Positions 10,997-22,900 of a DNA stretch of 64,000 bases are shown one piece after another. Position 1 is the first letter of the stretch. The number at the start of each line of letters is the position of its first letter. Under the pieces are notes generated by a model. That model searched no databases, had not been told where the DNA came from, and saw nothing but the letters and a program-made list of their open reading frames with translations. A program made the translations under genes and the position numbers. The stretch is from Lutjanus erythropterus (taxonomy: Eukaryota; Chordata; Actinopteri; Lutjaniformes; Lutjanidae), in assembly GCA_020091685.1 (NCBI GenBank), contig CM034601.1, positions 13,068,472-13,132,471 on the forward strand. The letters run 5' to 3'.

Positions 10997-11394
10997 ATGC
11001 TTTCTTATTCTATGACCATATTTAACCAAATGACTGTTGGACTTCATATGTACTAATTATGTATTTAGACAACTATAAAGGCAATTCTACCCATTACTGT
11101 GACAGTACTGATACTGAAGTGTTGCGTGATGCTGTAGTGCTCTTTCCACCCTAGTCTATCAGGTAATATGCACAATAAAGGAGACCACACAAGAGTTTAA
11201 GGTAATATTTTCAGGAATGCTTTTGCTTGCATTTTTTTCCCTTGCCAATGTTGACTTCTTTTTTCGGTCAATTTTCTTTCTTTAACTCAAAATGTTCTTT
11301 TTTTTTTCTCTCCAAGATCCAATTCAAATTTGTCTTTTTTTTTCTTTTCTTGTTTTTTTTTGAAGTTTTCTTACAAGCACCCAATTCCTCCATC

Positions 11395-13867
11395 TTTATT
11401 GGCAAAAGCAAACATGCTAGTAAATTAGAAATCCATTTTTTACAAACAAAATACATGAAGAAAATACATCCACATCCTGCAAATATAAACAGTAACAAAT
11501 CCAAAACTATTATCCAATAAACATTTTACATTTTTTACACTGTTGTGTGATAGTAGCATACAGAAGATAGTACAAAAAGTGGGGGAGAGACCTTCCCTGA
11601 ATCCTCACTTACACAAGCAAGAACCCTGCCAGTATAGTTTTGTCCTATTAAACTGCCAGTGACCTCATGTAAAAAACAAAAATTGCATGAGCAAATCATA
11701 TTAAAGCACCGAGTGCCTAAAGGGAAAAGCTTTAGCTTTCCATCAAACACCTGAACCTCATTTTGACAAACACAGTGATGGTAAAGAAAAGAAAAACATG
11801 AACTCAAAAGGATTTAATGGGACGATGAGGTCACTGGCAGGAGACTTCTGAGTTATCAGTCAACAGTGAGATATGCAATCCAAACAAGAGCGCTACTGAC
11901 ATTGTAGGTGGGAGGAAATCATGCAAACAGTTCTGCACACTTTTTCATGTGGTACCAGTTTACATCAGCGAGAAGTTCTCAGTTAGTGACTGTATTCACG
12001 TGCGGGCAGAAATCTGCATGGGTATTTTACGAGCAGATTTCTGCCTGCACGTTTGTGTAATAAGTTAAGATCTCAACTTTGTTCTGGTGCTTCCATCTGA
12101 CTGGTTACGTTGCTAGATATGATCAGTTTAGTTGATTTATGATACATCAAAAAACACTTCATTAGGCTGCATGTAAACATAGTTATGAGTTTCAGAGAAG
12201 CAACAAAAGTAAAAACTTAAACAGTCAAAACTGTATTTTCTTGCATTGAGCACAATTCCATGTGAACTTTAATGAATTACTTTCCTCCCACCTTGAGGAT
12301 TCTAAAATACAGTATATGTAAAGAATTCAAAATAAAATATTGTCATTAAAGGTGCACATTGTGGTTGCACTTGTAGAGTGGGTCCAGAGCACTGTCTGAC
12401 AATATACAGATGCACTAACGCACGAATATCATCGTGAGGTGCAGGACTCCCGGTGCCTTTCAACAGAGTGTCTTCTGCAGCTCGGAGCAGCTCTTAAAGT
12501 GTCTTTAAAAGAAACGTGCTACTTGGATGACAAATTTAGTGAACTAACAACGTGGACTGGTTCTACACAAACGCAAAGTTCTTGCAGAAGAATAAGCAGA
12601 GACGCTGAGCACTCTTGCTTGACCTTTTCTACCTGACACAACCTCGTCATTCGTTTAAAATGACAGAAAAAAGAAACTCAAAAAAAAAAAGGTACAACAG
12701 TAATTTCTCTTTCAAGCATTTACAAAATTTACAAAAGTAAATCACAAATCTTGTAAAAATTCAGCCATCTGCTGATTGTGTAAGGCAAAGAAATTATATA
12801 TATTTATATATTAAAATCAACTGTTCAGTATTACATTCAAACACCTGTCTATGGATCTCACATTTTTTTTTGAAATGGGTGATCTGATCTGTCTTCTGAT
12901 CTGTCTGGCATATTTTGGACGACCAGGAGACAGAATTAAACAAGTGAAAAATGTTACACACTCTTAGAAAATGTAGAACACCTGTGCAGGTGTTTATATT
13001 TACAGAGTGGCACCGGACATTTAGTGAGCAACAGAACTAACCAAAGTGGGGGAAATTTGAATATTCACTACAAGACTGTATCTGACGTGCATGGACACGG
13101 CAATCTGTAAACATAGTTTGGATTTTTCTATTGCACTGGTATCCTTCTGTACCTGCACTGGCTCTAATATGGTGATGGTACAGTATCGGTGGCTCTGTTT
13201 ATTCAGGAATACAACATGCACAAACTAGCATGTAATTCATGCCAGGACACAGAGCCACTGTCAATAAGATTTGGATCCTTTAACATTTTGGGGGCGAACC
13301 CACACCAAAACAAAGTGAAATGGAAAACCACACCATACTGTGCCAGTATCAGTACTGCACAGTGCTTTTACGCAGTGGAAAAATAAATAAATATCTCTCT
13401 GGTAGTGACAGAGAACGTTCTATCGGTGAAGGAATGGCTGTCCCTGAACCGAGGACAAGATTTTTCAAAAACTGGTGAGAAAAAGAGCTTAAATACAGTA
13501 TGTATAAAAATACCTATTCACAGTAGACACAAATGTTGTGCATTACTGATATTTATCATCTGGTAAGCACACTGAAACTTACATAGGTTTTTCTATCTAT
13601 AAGAACAACTTAACATTTATCTTTCTCAGCAAAAGTGAGATGTTTTAAATAATTGTTTAGTCGAGGGATACAAAAACCATCAGCCCTCTAAACTTCTTTT
13701 CATGTACAATAAAGTAAAGACTTTTTTTTTTACTTTGATTAGAGTCTAAAATTACTTTGTTTAAAAATACTGGAAAGGAAAAAATGTGAGTTCTGTTGTA
13801 CTGATTTTATCTGCATGTGGGGGGAAAGTAATGACTGGAGGGGAGGTCATGACGAATCGTAACGCCT
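11395..13867 (-). other. rbm27: Probable RBM27 3' UTR
   Basis: This sequence follows the RBM27 stop on the minus strand. There is no gene and little recognisable repeat, which fits a long 3' UTR. AATAAA hexamers on the minus strand lie at 13198-13203 and 11395-11400. Below 11395 the plus strand becomes T-rich, so the distal one is a plausible end. A strong hairpin lies at 11998-12052. The extent is inferred, not shown. Confidence 0.45.
11998..12052. other. Near-perfect 20-bp inverted repeat in the presumed RBM27 3' UTR
   Basis: The left arm 11998-12017 (ACGTGCGGGCAGAAATCTGC) and right arm 12033-12052 pair over 20 bp with one mismatch around a 15-nt loop. As RNA it would form a stable stem on either strand. 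Confidence 0.85.
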
Positions 13868-13969
13868 TCACCGTCTCCAAGATCGGCTCTCGTACTCGTC
13901 ATCTTCATCATCGTCCTCTTCCTCCTCCTCTTCTTCCTCCTCACCAGGCAAATAAGAGCTAGCTTCCTT
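13868..13969 (-). CDS. rbm27: RBM27 last coding exon (acidic tail)
   Basis: It encodes KEASSYLPG, nine Glu, then a mixed Asp/Glu stretch, ending EYESRSWRR and TGA. The conserved ending confirms the gene's C-terminus. Confidence 0.93.
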   Translation of the reverse strand, partial: KEASSYLPGEEEEEEEEEDDDEDDEYESRSWRR

Positions 13970-16900
13970 CTGTTTAAAGTGAAAAAACAAATACAAATCT
14001 CCTGATTAGCTTTGCACACTTTGTGTGACATTTTCCACATGAACCAAACTGCTTGTTGGTTTTAATAAACTGTCAAAGTAAAATCTTTCTCTCTTTGTGT
14101 GTGAGGCCTGAGATACAGGCATGGTAACACAGTTTAACACCTGGCTGTGTTGAATCATTTTGGTGCTTTTAACACAAACAGTGATACCCATTGCTACTAA
14201 ACTTAACCATGTATCATTCCTTAATCTGAATATTGCAAAGTGGGTTCTAAACTATTTTCTGAATTCTCATTAATCTAATAAACAGATATTGGCATATGAA
14301 TGCAGACTCTGTAGGCGAGAGACAAGATTAGTGAAATTTAAGGTTGTTGCTAAAGTTGCTAAAGTATTGATACTTTTTCAATGTGTTTAAAATGTTTCAC
14401 TATCTGTTAACTATAGTATCAAAAGTACCAAAGCTATGAAAAAAATCTAAGTGCTCATTCAGGACCTCAGTTCAGTTCAGTCTTTGTCCTGCCCGAGCAA
14501 TTTGGCAACAGCAAAACCACAGGGTTCAGTGACTTTTTCTGTGTGCAGGTTGTTAATTAAAATAAGAAAAATAACCCATTTTGTGAGCCTAGCACTTTTT
14601 AAAACTTTTGCTGGGGTATTGAAGAGATATTGAATATGATTTTTATATACTAGTATTGTATCAACATTTAAAATTCTGGTATTGTGACAACAACAATTTA
14701 GCTTGTTAAAAAATGTATCTGCTTTCATTTGCAGATATCTGTTCTTAGAGATTAGCCTTCAGCTTCATTCTTCCATCTCAAGTTGCTAATCAGACTGTAA
14801 ACAATGACCAGCACACAGAAGAGGAGGTCTGGCTATCTGTTATCTGGATATCATCTGGCTACACCAGAAGCCCTGAAAAAAAAAGACTTTCTCTCAGTGG
14901 CTAAATCAACATAAGACTCGAGCTGATGCGTCCAAAGATCCTTGAGCAGGTAACTCAAACTTATGGCCGTGCAAATTGGTTATGTTGTACCACTGTGTGA
15001 AATGGCAAACTAGTACCACTCTCACTTAGAAACCACAGTCAGGTGTGTCTGTTGCAGTTGTTGGTATTACATTTGCATGTACATGGGAGTAACGAAATAC
15101 TACAAATACGTTTCAGTATAAAGCACTACAACACCTCTGACGTAGTGCCAACAAAAACTGAAATTTATAATCTTCACAATGAAGTATTTATAGTATGTTT
15201 GTTGTACTGACTTGTATAAGACTTTACAGTGTGACAGCTGGCTGTGTCATGGGCTACTGGTGATTTCTGGATTGCACGACACAAACCAGGCCCATTATAT
15301 CAAAAGTCTTGGGTTGGAATGAGAAGAGCTTTGAGTGGATCAGCAGTCTCTACATCAAGAAATATTTTCAGAATGCTTATCACATACAAAAAAAATATAC
15401 AAAGCAAGCTGAAGTGACTGGATCGGCCCTTGGGTCATTAAAACTTGCTTGCACACAAGCAAGACTGCAACCTCATAAAACACAACTCAAAACATGAAAA
15501 TATAGTATGAGGATTTCACCTGACAGTAATGTGGTTTTACTCAAAGGGCTAAGATGCTCTTAGTACTGAGAGGCTTGCCCTGATTTTCCATTGGGAGCTG
15601 CAGTGAAAAATTTAGAGGCACTAGAAAGAAATGTTGAAGTAAAATCTTTGAATATAACTAAAACTTCCAAAAGTTTAACCACTTAGGGTTCCAAGTAGTA
15701 TTGTACACAGACTTCCTTTCCTGGTTTCTGAGAAGCTTTATGTTACTCATGAAACCATGTTACACATAAAGTGCCAGTGTGATGCGTCATACCGTATTGT
15801 CCTCATCTTTAGCCTCCTCCTCCTCTGGCTCTGTTGTAACAGAGGGCGTCTTCGGCTTGTACCAGGAAATCTGCAGCACACGACCTTTAAACTTAGCTCC
15901 CTGGTTAGCGGCCTAGAAAAGAAAACAGGAGGATGATTGCACACTTAAAAGTAGAATCAGTGGGATTTGCCCAAAAGATAGCAGGACGTTTTGGGTTGGT
16001 AAAGCCTCCTGAGCACAGCAAAATAATGAGAAATATATGAAAATACAGCCACCACCACACATTCAAATCAGTCATAGGTGATGATTGAAAGGGATTATAA
16101 TTATATGAGTCTATAGATTGTTTTTAAAAAAATGTAGCATATTATACCATTAAAGCATAAACTGGTTTCGTGCCAGTAAAGAAAAAAATCTTATTCACAG
16201 CCTTGTCACTTACATTCTCTGCTTCACTTCGTGTCTTAAAGGTCATGACAACCGTGTTGGCGTCTTGGTCACGGACGTCCTCGATTTCACCAAATTTCTA
16301 AGATTAAAAGAGAAAAAAATATTAGTATGAATTTCAGTGTAAATGTTAAATAATCAAGGTAAAATTCACCGTAACTCCTCCATAATATTTAATTTTCTTT
16401 AACTAAATACTACAAAAAAGAGAGACATTGTCCTCACCACAAAGTGCGGCATTAGCTCTTCCTTCTCCTCCTGTGTGACCCCCAGAATAGCCAGGGCTCT
16501 GGGTCTGTGGTCGACCACCATGCGGTTCACGGGCCCACTGCGAGCCATCATCTCACGGCTTCGGCCCCTGCCACGGCCCACGTGCATCACACCGGGCTCC
16601 AGCGCCATCTTTCCTCGGCCCCGACCTCGACCCGCCGGAGGCCGGATGAGACCCAACCGAGTCGCCTAGAGGGAGGACAGATTGAGAGGTTTAATGTTAT
16701 ACAACGGGTGACTGCTTTTTTTTCCCCAAATCACACAGACAAGAGAATATGGGCGCCACCTGGCTGTGTTAAAAAAATCATAACGAACAGCTGTGGAAAA
16801 CAGATTGTGCCATGCTGTTGTGCTTTTCAATATAAAAACAAACATGCCAGGAAACTACAGTGTGTTTATTTATTGTGTCTACTAAAAAATCTAGTATATA

Positions 16901-19900
16901 GAAATACACAAAATATTCCACATTTTCCTTCTCCTTAGAACTTAAACACTCTCTAAATACTTGACTCTGGTCTCCTCCTCCATCACTCTCTGCCCTTTAC
17001 CATTAGTTGTCACTCCTCCATTTTTAAAGTGACAACTCTCCGCTTCCTAACCACTCCACAACCTCACAACCACTTTCTCTTCCATTTGTCCCTCCCTCAC
17101 TTCTGCCTCTAATTGTCATCCCGCAATTTTCTTACAAGGACGGGCGGCTCAAACTTTAATGAGACGCGGCTCCATCAGCGTAGGACCCGTGTCTGATTTG
17201 GCTTCGTTAGCGGCTGTTCCTCTGGGCTTGCTTAAGTGGCTGCAGTTTAATGTGCAGAAGGAAGGGTTGGGTTTGGATGGATGGGTGGGAGGGGAGTGGA
17301 GGGGTGAGGGGTATGCATTTTTAACAACCAGCTAATTTAGGACCCACAGGGGTAGAGGGGAAAAAAACATGGCAGGCAGGGTGTTGCTAACAAAAGCTAT
17401 GTTCTTGTTAGGTTGATCTTGTGACACAGCTGACCTCGCGCGTGTTCGCAGACTTGGATGTAGCTTAGAGTAAACTTTTCTTTTCACAGAAAAAAAATGT
17501 TCTGATTAGCAGCCTCAGCAGGCAGATGCACAGGTTTATGTACTTTTTCAGTTATGGACTCAATCGTTACAGAATCCATAAGATCACATGCTGGCCAACA
17601 TCAGTACACTGCAAAATTTGGGCCAAACCATATTTCCAAATACCTGATTCTTCACATATATCATGACGAGTGTGGAAAACATGTCTGGGGATTTTACTCA
17701 TCTGGACTGATACAAACAATGCTGTAAACTTCACACAAAGAACAGCTGTGTCATGGCATATTGTCATACTTATTATCATTCTGCTCCCTTTTTCTTTGCT
17801 CATTTGTAGCTTACAACAGAATCATATCTTAATACCCGCGTAATTTTACACAATTTCCTCTATTTTTAAACAAGTGTTCAAAATAAATTAGTCAAATCAA
17901 ATAGTGAATAATTCATTGTAACTGCGACCTGTGACTTCTGTTTGTGATAAGTTATATTTTTAGTTATTTAAAAAAAAAAATCTCATAGAGATGGACTGTA
18001 TAAGTATTCCAGCCATTGTATACAATACGACCTCATTAATCTTTCAGATGTTCAGTATTACACACTAACTAACTATGCATAAGCTCTTTATAATAACATA
18101 TACAATTTATGAGTTTTTAATGTGTTACATAATAAATTAAAGTCTATGGAGGCCAATTCAGTCCCATTGCAGTTTTAACACAACACCTGTAAAAACTCCA
18201 TTCAAATCTCTAGATGCTCAGTGCTTCACATTCAACTGTGAATAGGCAAGATATGACCTCTGCAGTTTCTGAGTTACATACTGCAACATTAATGGTGAAT
18301 AGGCTTGCCATAGCAGTAGGTGTTACCGGTGTTCAGGTGTAAAAGGATTACATTACTTGCCAACCATCCCCATCACTGTTTTCTTTTTGAAAATAATAAT
18401 AATAATTATAATAATAATAAAAATTTAAAAAAATCTATAAATAAATATAACCCATTTAGTTTATTTTCCTGAATCAACTTAGACAGATGCTGCATTTATA
18501 AACTGGAAGTGTCAGAGGTGCAGCACAGAGTAGCAGGGGACTTCAAATGCAGAGTAATCGCTGCCTTACAGGAGGTTACTTGACACCTGCAAATGATTAC
18601 AGACTGAAATCCACTGAAAGGCAACTTAGAGCAGAGCCCCGGCACTGTCAAACAGTTGGAGGGTGCGAGCAGACATTAAACGGAGTATTCTCTTTTTCAA
18701 TACCTTTGCACTAAGGAGTTAGCTGGTGCTAATTTGTCTAAAGTAAGGCTAATCTGGGTAAACCATACTAGCCTTGACAAGGAGGTAACATTACAACCGG
18801 GGTGTACTTTACGATAGCGTTAATTTACGACTAGTCTGTGGACATCAGCTACAGCTGGTGAGGTCAGTGTGGGGGATGTTTGATAGAACTGGCAACTTGA
18901 ACTTAAAAATGAACCAACTGTGAAGGTATATGTTTTGTTAAAACTAAAGGGAAGATCTGAAGATATCAAGCATCATCACTCATATATTTACTTGTAGATT
19001 TTTCCAGTTCAATAGGGATCACTGGCATTTTGGATGTGCTCTTTACTTATCACATTTCTACTTCTAAACAATAAGACAGTGCTGAGTAATATACGACACT
19101 ACTATCTTATCTGCTGACTTCCTCTACGGCATTTCTTGGTATCACATCCTCAAATTCAGCCCTCAAGAAAAATGCAGATGATGCGAAATGCTGCCAACGT
19201 CACACTCTCTGAGTTTGTGGAATCTTTCTAGATTGTGTGTATTACCTCCACCTGTAGCTGCCCCAGTTTTCTTTTGAGGTCTGTTGTATCCTCTCCAGAG
19301 CTCATCTTCTTGTGAAAGTCCAGCTCAGCATCCAGCAATTCCTTCTGGGCCTGGTCACAGATGTAAAATGAAAAAAATAAATAAAATAAAATCATAATTT
19401 CCTTCACTTAGTAAAGAAAAATCCTACAACAGCAGGAGAATCTACAAAAACTGACCCTGTATATGAGCTTCAGATCTGCTGAATCAGATCAGATCAGACT
19501 GTTTTGGACCCTCTGTCTAACTAAGTCAATTAATGTACAAAAAAAGCTAAGGTGTATATTGAGCATCAAAAAGTCTTAAATTTAACTTGTTGAAACCTGC
19601 AGAAACCCACCATACATAGTGTGGGTAGATTTTAAGACCTTTTCAAGACCGTTATGAACACAATTTAAGGCCGATCTTACATCCATACTGGCAAAAGAAA
19701 AGTATGTGAATCAATTTCAAAATGAAATTAGCCAATCCAAATTGTGTAATCCAAGACTTGTCCTTTCCACACTTGAAGGTGGAGCATGAAGCTATCTGGG
19801 TGGGTTAAATTCTGACTGGGCAGCACAGTTTACATTAGAGGTACCATGATTCAAATCTGTCCAAAAAAACATTTGAAACATTACAAAGCAAGACTCAAGT

Positions 19901-22900
19901 TAATGTGACTTTATAAAAGTAACTTATAACCCAATCAAGACCTGTCAAAATCATATTTAAGACGTTTTAAGACCTAAAATTCTGATTATTTTTGGATTTT
20001 AGACTTTCTAGGGATGTACAGAAACCCTGGTCATGTCAGCGCCAAAAGGCCCCAGACTTACATCAGTCTTGGTCTTAGGCTGGCTGTGGTTGGGTTTGGA
20101 GCTGGGCACCTGGGAGGTGGGATTTGGGTTCATTTCGTTCTGCATCTGTGCAATCTTCTCCGTCAGCTCCTTCAGGGTCTTCATGATGTTGGCCCTCTCC
20201 TCAGGTTTCATCCCTCGGTTCTTTTCCAGGCGGTTTATCAAGGCCTGAAGGAAGGAGGACAAGGAGAGAGAAGAGGAAGGTGAAAAAAAAATAGGAAAAG
20301 AAAGGTTTAAGAGGTGTGAAAAGAAGGGGTGTTGAGGCTGGTCTTACCTTCTGACACTCAATCTGTTTCTTTAACATCTCCTGCTTCTTCTTTCTCATGT
20401 CCTGCTGGAGTTTTAATGCCTCCTAAATGAAAGAAAAAGACAATAAACACAATACATTCACTGACATGGAAAAAACAGATCATGCATTTCTCAGTGGTGG
20501 CCCCTGAGAGGAACAAATGGTGAATCTCAGCTCTGCTATCCGTGTATCAGTCAAAATACACATTAAAAACTTAAACAACATGCCTGTTTCTTTTTGAGGA
20601 CTTCCTGTGCTTCTAATGCTTTTCCTGTTTTCCCAAGGCTCTTTGAGGAGGACTTGAGGGACGTGGAAGAGTAGAGGCTCTTTTGGGTGTTTGTCAGTGC
20701 AGGCGCCACCTAAGACAGAGCAACACATTGAGTTAATCAGGATGATGTTAATGTACTGTTAACTGACTAATTGTCCAACTACTGGATGGATTGCCATGTG
20801 ATGTACAGGTGTTCATGGTCCTCAGAAGATGACTTTTATGACTTTTGTGATCCCATGACTTTTCCTCTAGTTCACATTTTGGGGCTTGAGTGAAAAACTG
20901 ACAGATATTGACAAATTTCAAGTTCCCCTGAGGATGAACAGCAATAACTTCAAGGAACAGTGTGTAGGATTTAGTGGCATCTAGCAGCGAGTTTGCATAC
21001 TGCAACCACGTCACTTCACTCTCCTACACCCTGGTCACGTTCGACAACACATCACTGCAACCTGCTTGGAGGCAGGTAAGACTTGCTTTGACCCCGCCCC
21101 GGAGAGGGTCGACCTCAGGCGCAGTTTGGCACAGCTTGGTGCATTAAAAGTCCTAGTTCAGAGGTTGTTTCTTGTCATTTCCCTAAATGATGGAGACTTT
21201 GAAAAAGCAGACTGTGGATGCTGCCTGAAAAAGGCAGCCAGTGGCTGGCTTATACCCACAGTCTACATCTGGTGAGTCAGACTAAGGAGAACGTACGCAA
21301 GGCGCACATCTCAAGGACAACACAAAAGGCGATATCTAGAGCTAGTGTTTGGTTTGTCTGTTCTGGACTACTGTAGAAACATGGTGGTGCAACGTGGCAG
21401 CCTTCACTGAGGTGGACCAGTACCTTCCGTAGATATAAGTTAAAAGGCTCATTCTAAGGTAACAAAAACACAAATTTCTTATTTTCAGGTGATTATACAC
21501 TAATGAAAACAGATCAGTATAAGATTTCATATCGGCCATATTCTGTCAAATCCTATAAATCTTACACACTGGACCTTTAACAAGTAGCGGCATCATCAGA
21601 TCATCAGGAATTTATCTGATTCTAATGCTGTATTGACATCCCATCAATTAACATCATGAACATTATACATGCTTAACTTCAGCATGTTGGCATTGGGAAC
21701 GTTTTAATGTTCACAACATCACGTGTTAATGTGTTAATTATGAACGTGTGAACTGTGCCTTAGTACAGCCTCACAAAGCGGTGTAATTTTAATGTTTCCA
21801 GAGACGCAATCACATTTGTACTCTGCTGAAGACATTAATAAGTGTCTGCAAAAACGAATAATTTACTTGAAAATGCGATTCACACAGGCCTGCCATCACA
21901 CGACACACACATGCATAGAGACTAAAACGTACAGTGACAGCGTCTGTGTTTGGGTTCAGGCTGTCCGACTTGGTTGTAGCTGTGATCCCAGACAACGCTG
22001 GCAGGCGATGCTTGGGTACAGTCTTGTTCAACACGTAGGCAGCCGGACTGTGTTGCTTGATCCCCTGCAGATAAAAGACTGGAATTACCGCGGTTGTATA
22101 CCTCCGCTAACCAGTCAAGTTGAATTTACATCCATATCTGTCCAGACTCATATGTAGTGAAGACTTTGAGGGAATCTAAGTATATTTTTTGGCAAAATGG
22201 AAGTCATCACTGTATTGACATAATTCCAGTGAATAATTTCCAGTGAATTTTCTTCACTGCAGTGGACTGATAAGAGAGCTTTGTCAAATGTCGCCTGAAG
22301 CTCAATATCAGCAAAACCAATGAGCTTATGGGGCACTGCAATGCATCCAAAAATGTGTTTTGTGAGGTCACAGTGACTTTTGACCACCAAATTCTAATCT
22401 TTTCATACTTGGGTCCAAGTGGACATTGTGTCAGATGTAATGAAATTCCTTCCAGGTGTTGCTGAGATATCTAAATCACGAGAATGGAACGGACGTAATC
22501 AGTCCCTCCTTGAATCAAAGGATAAACTTGTGCCAAAATTCGAAGAAATTCCCTCAAGGCGTTCCTGAGATATCTTGTTCACAACAATGGGGAACACAGA
22601 CATACATAAGGAGATTCTACAGACATCCCAAAAAACATAATGCCTGCAGCTGTCGCCGGCGTGGAGACAAGAAAAGGGAGAAAAATGTAAATATGATGAG
22701 GGGTTTCACCTCTTCATACTAACCTTATGCACGTTGCTGTGCTGCGGCGCCTGGCTAGGTGCTGATGTGGCTGCCTGGCTCCCTGAGCTCTGCTCCTGCT
22801 GCTGGAGCCCTGTGGCATTGGTGCCTTGCTCACGGTGCCAGTACACACGGATGAAGCGGTTGTTGAGGACTGCCTCGATGCTGGATATGGCCCGCCTGGC

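Larger units (their letters stand above)
4367..11390. other. POU4F3-RBM27 intergenic region
   Basis: No gene is recognisable. POU4F3 5' UTR and promoter sequence should lie just above 4366, where a purine/pyrimidine-biased stretch (about 4440-4600) is followed by AT-rich DNA with a TTAATTAG core near 4670. The rest mixes repeats, listed separately, with apparently unique blocks at about 6010-6420, 8220-8560 and 9375-9560 that could be regulatory. Confidence 0.6.
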
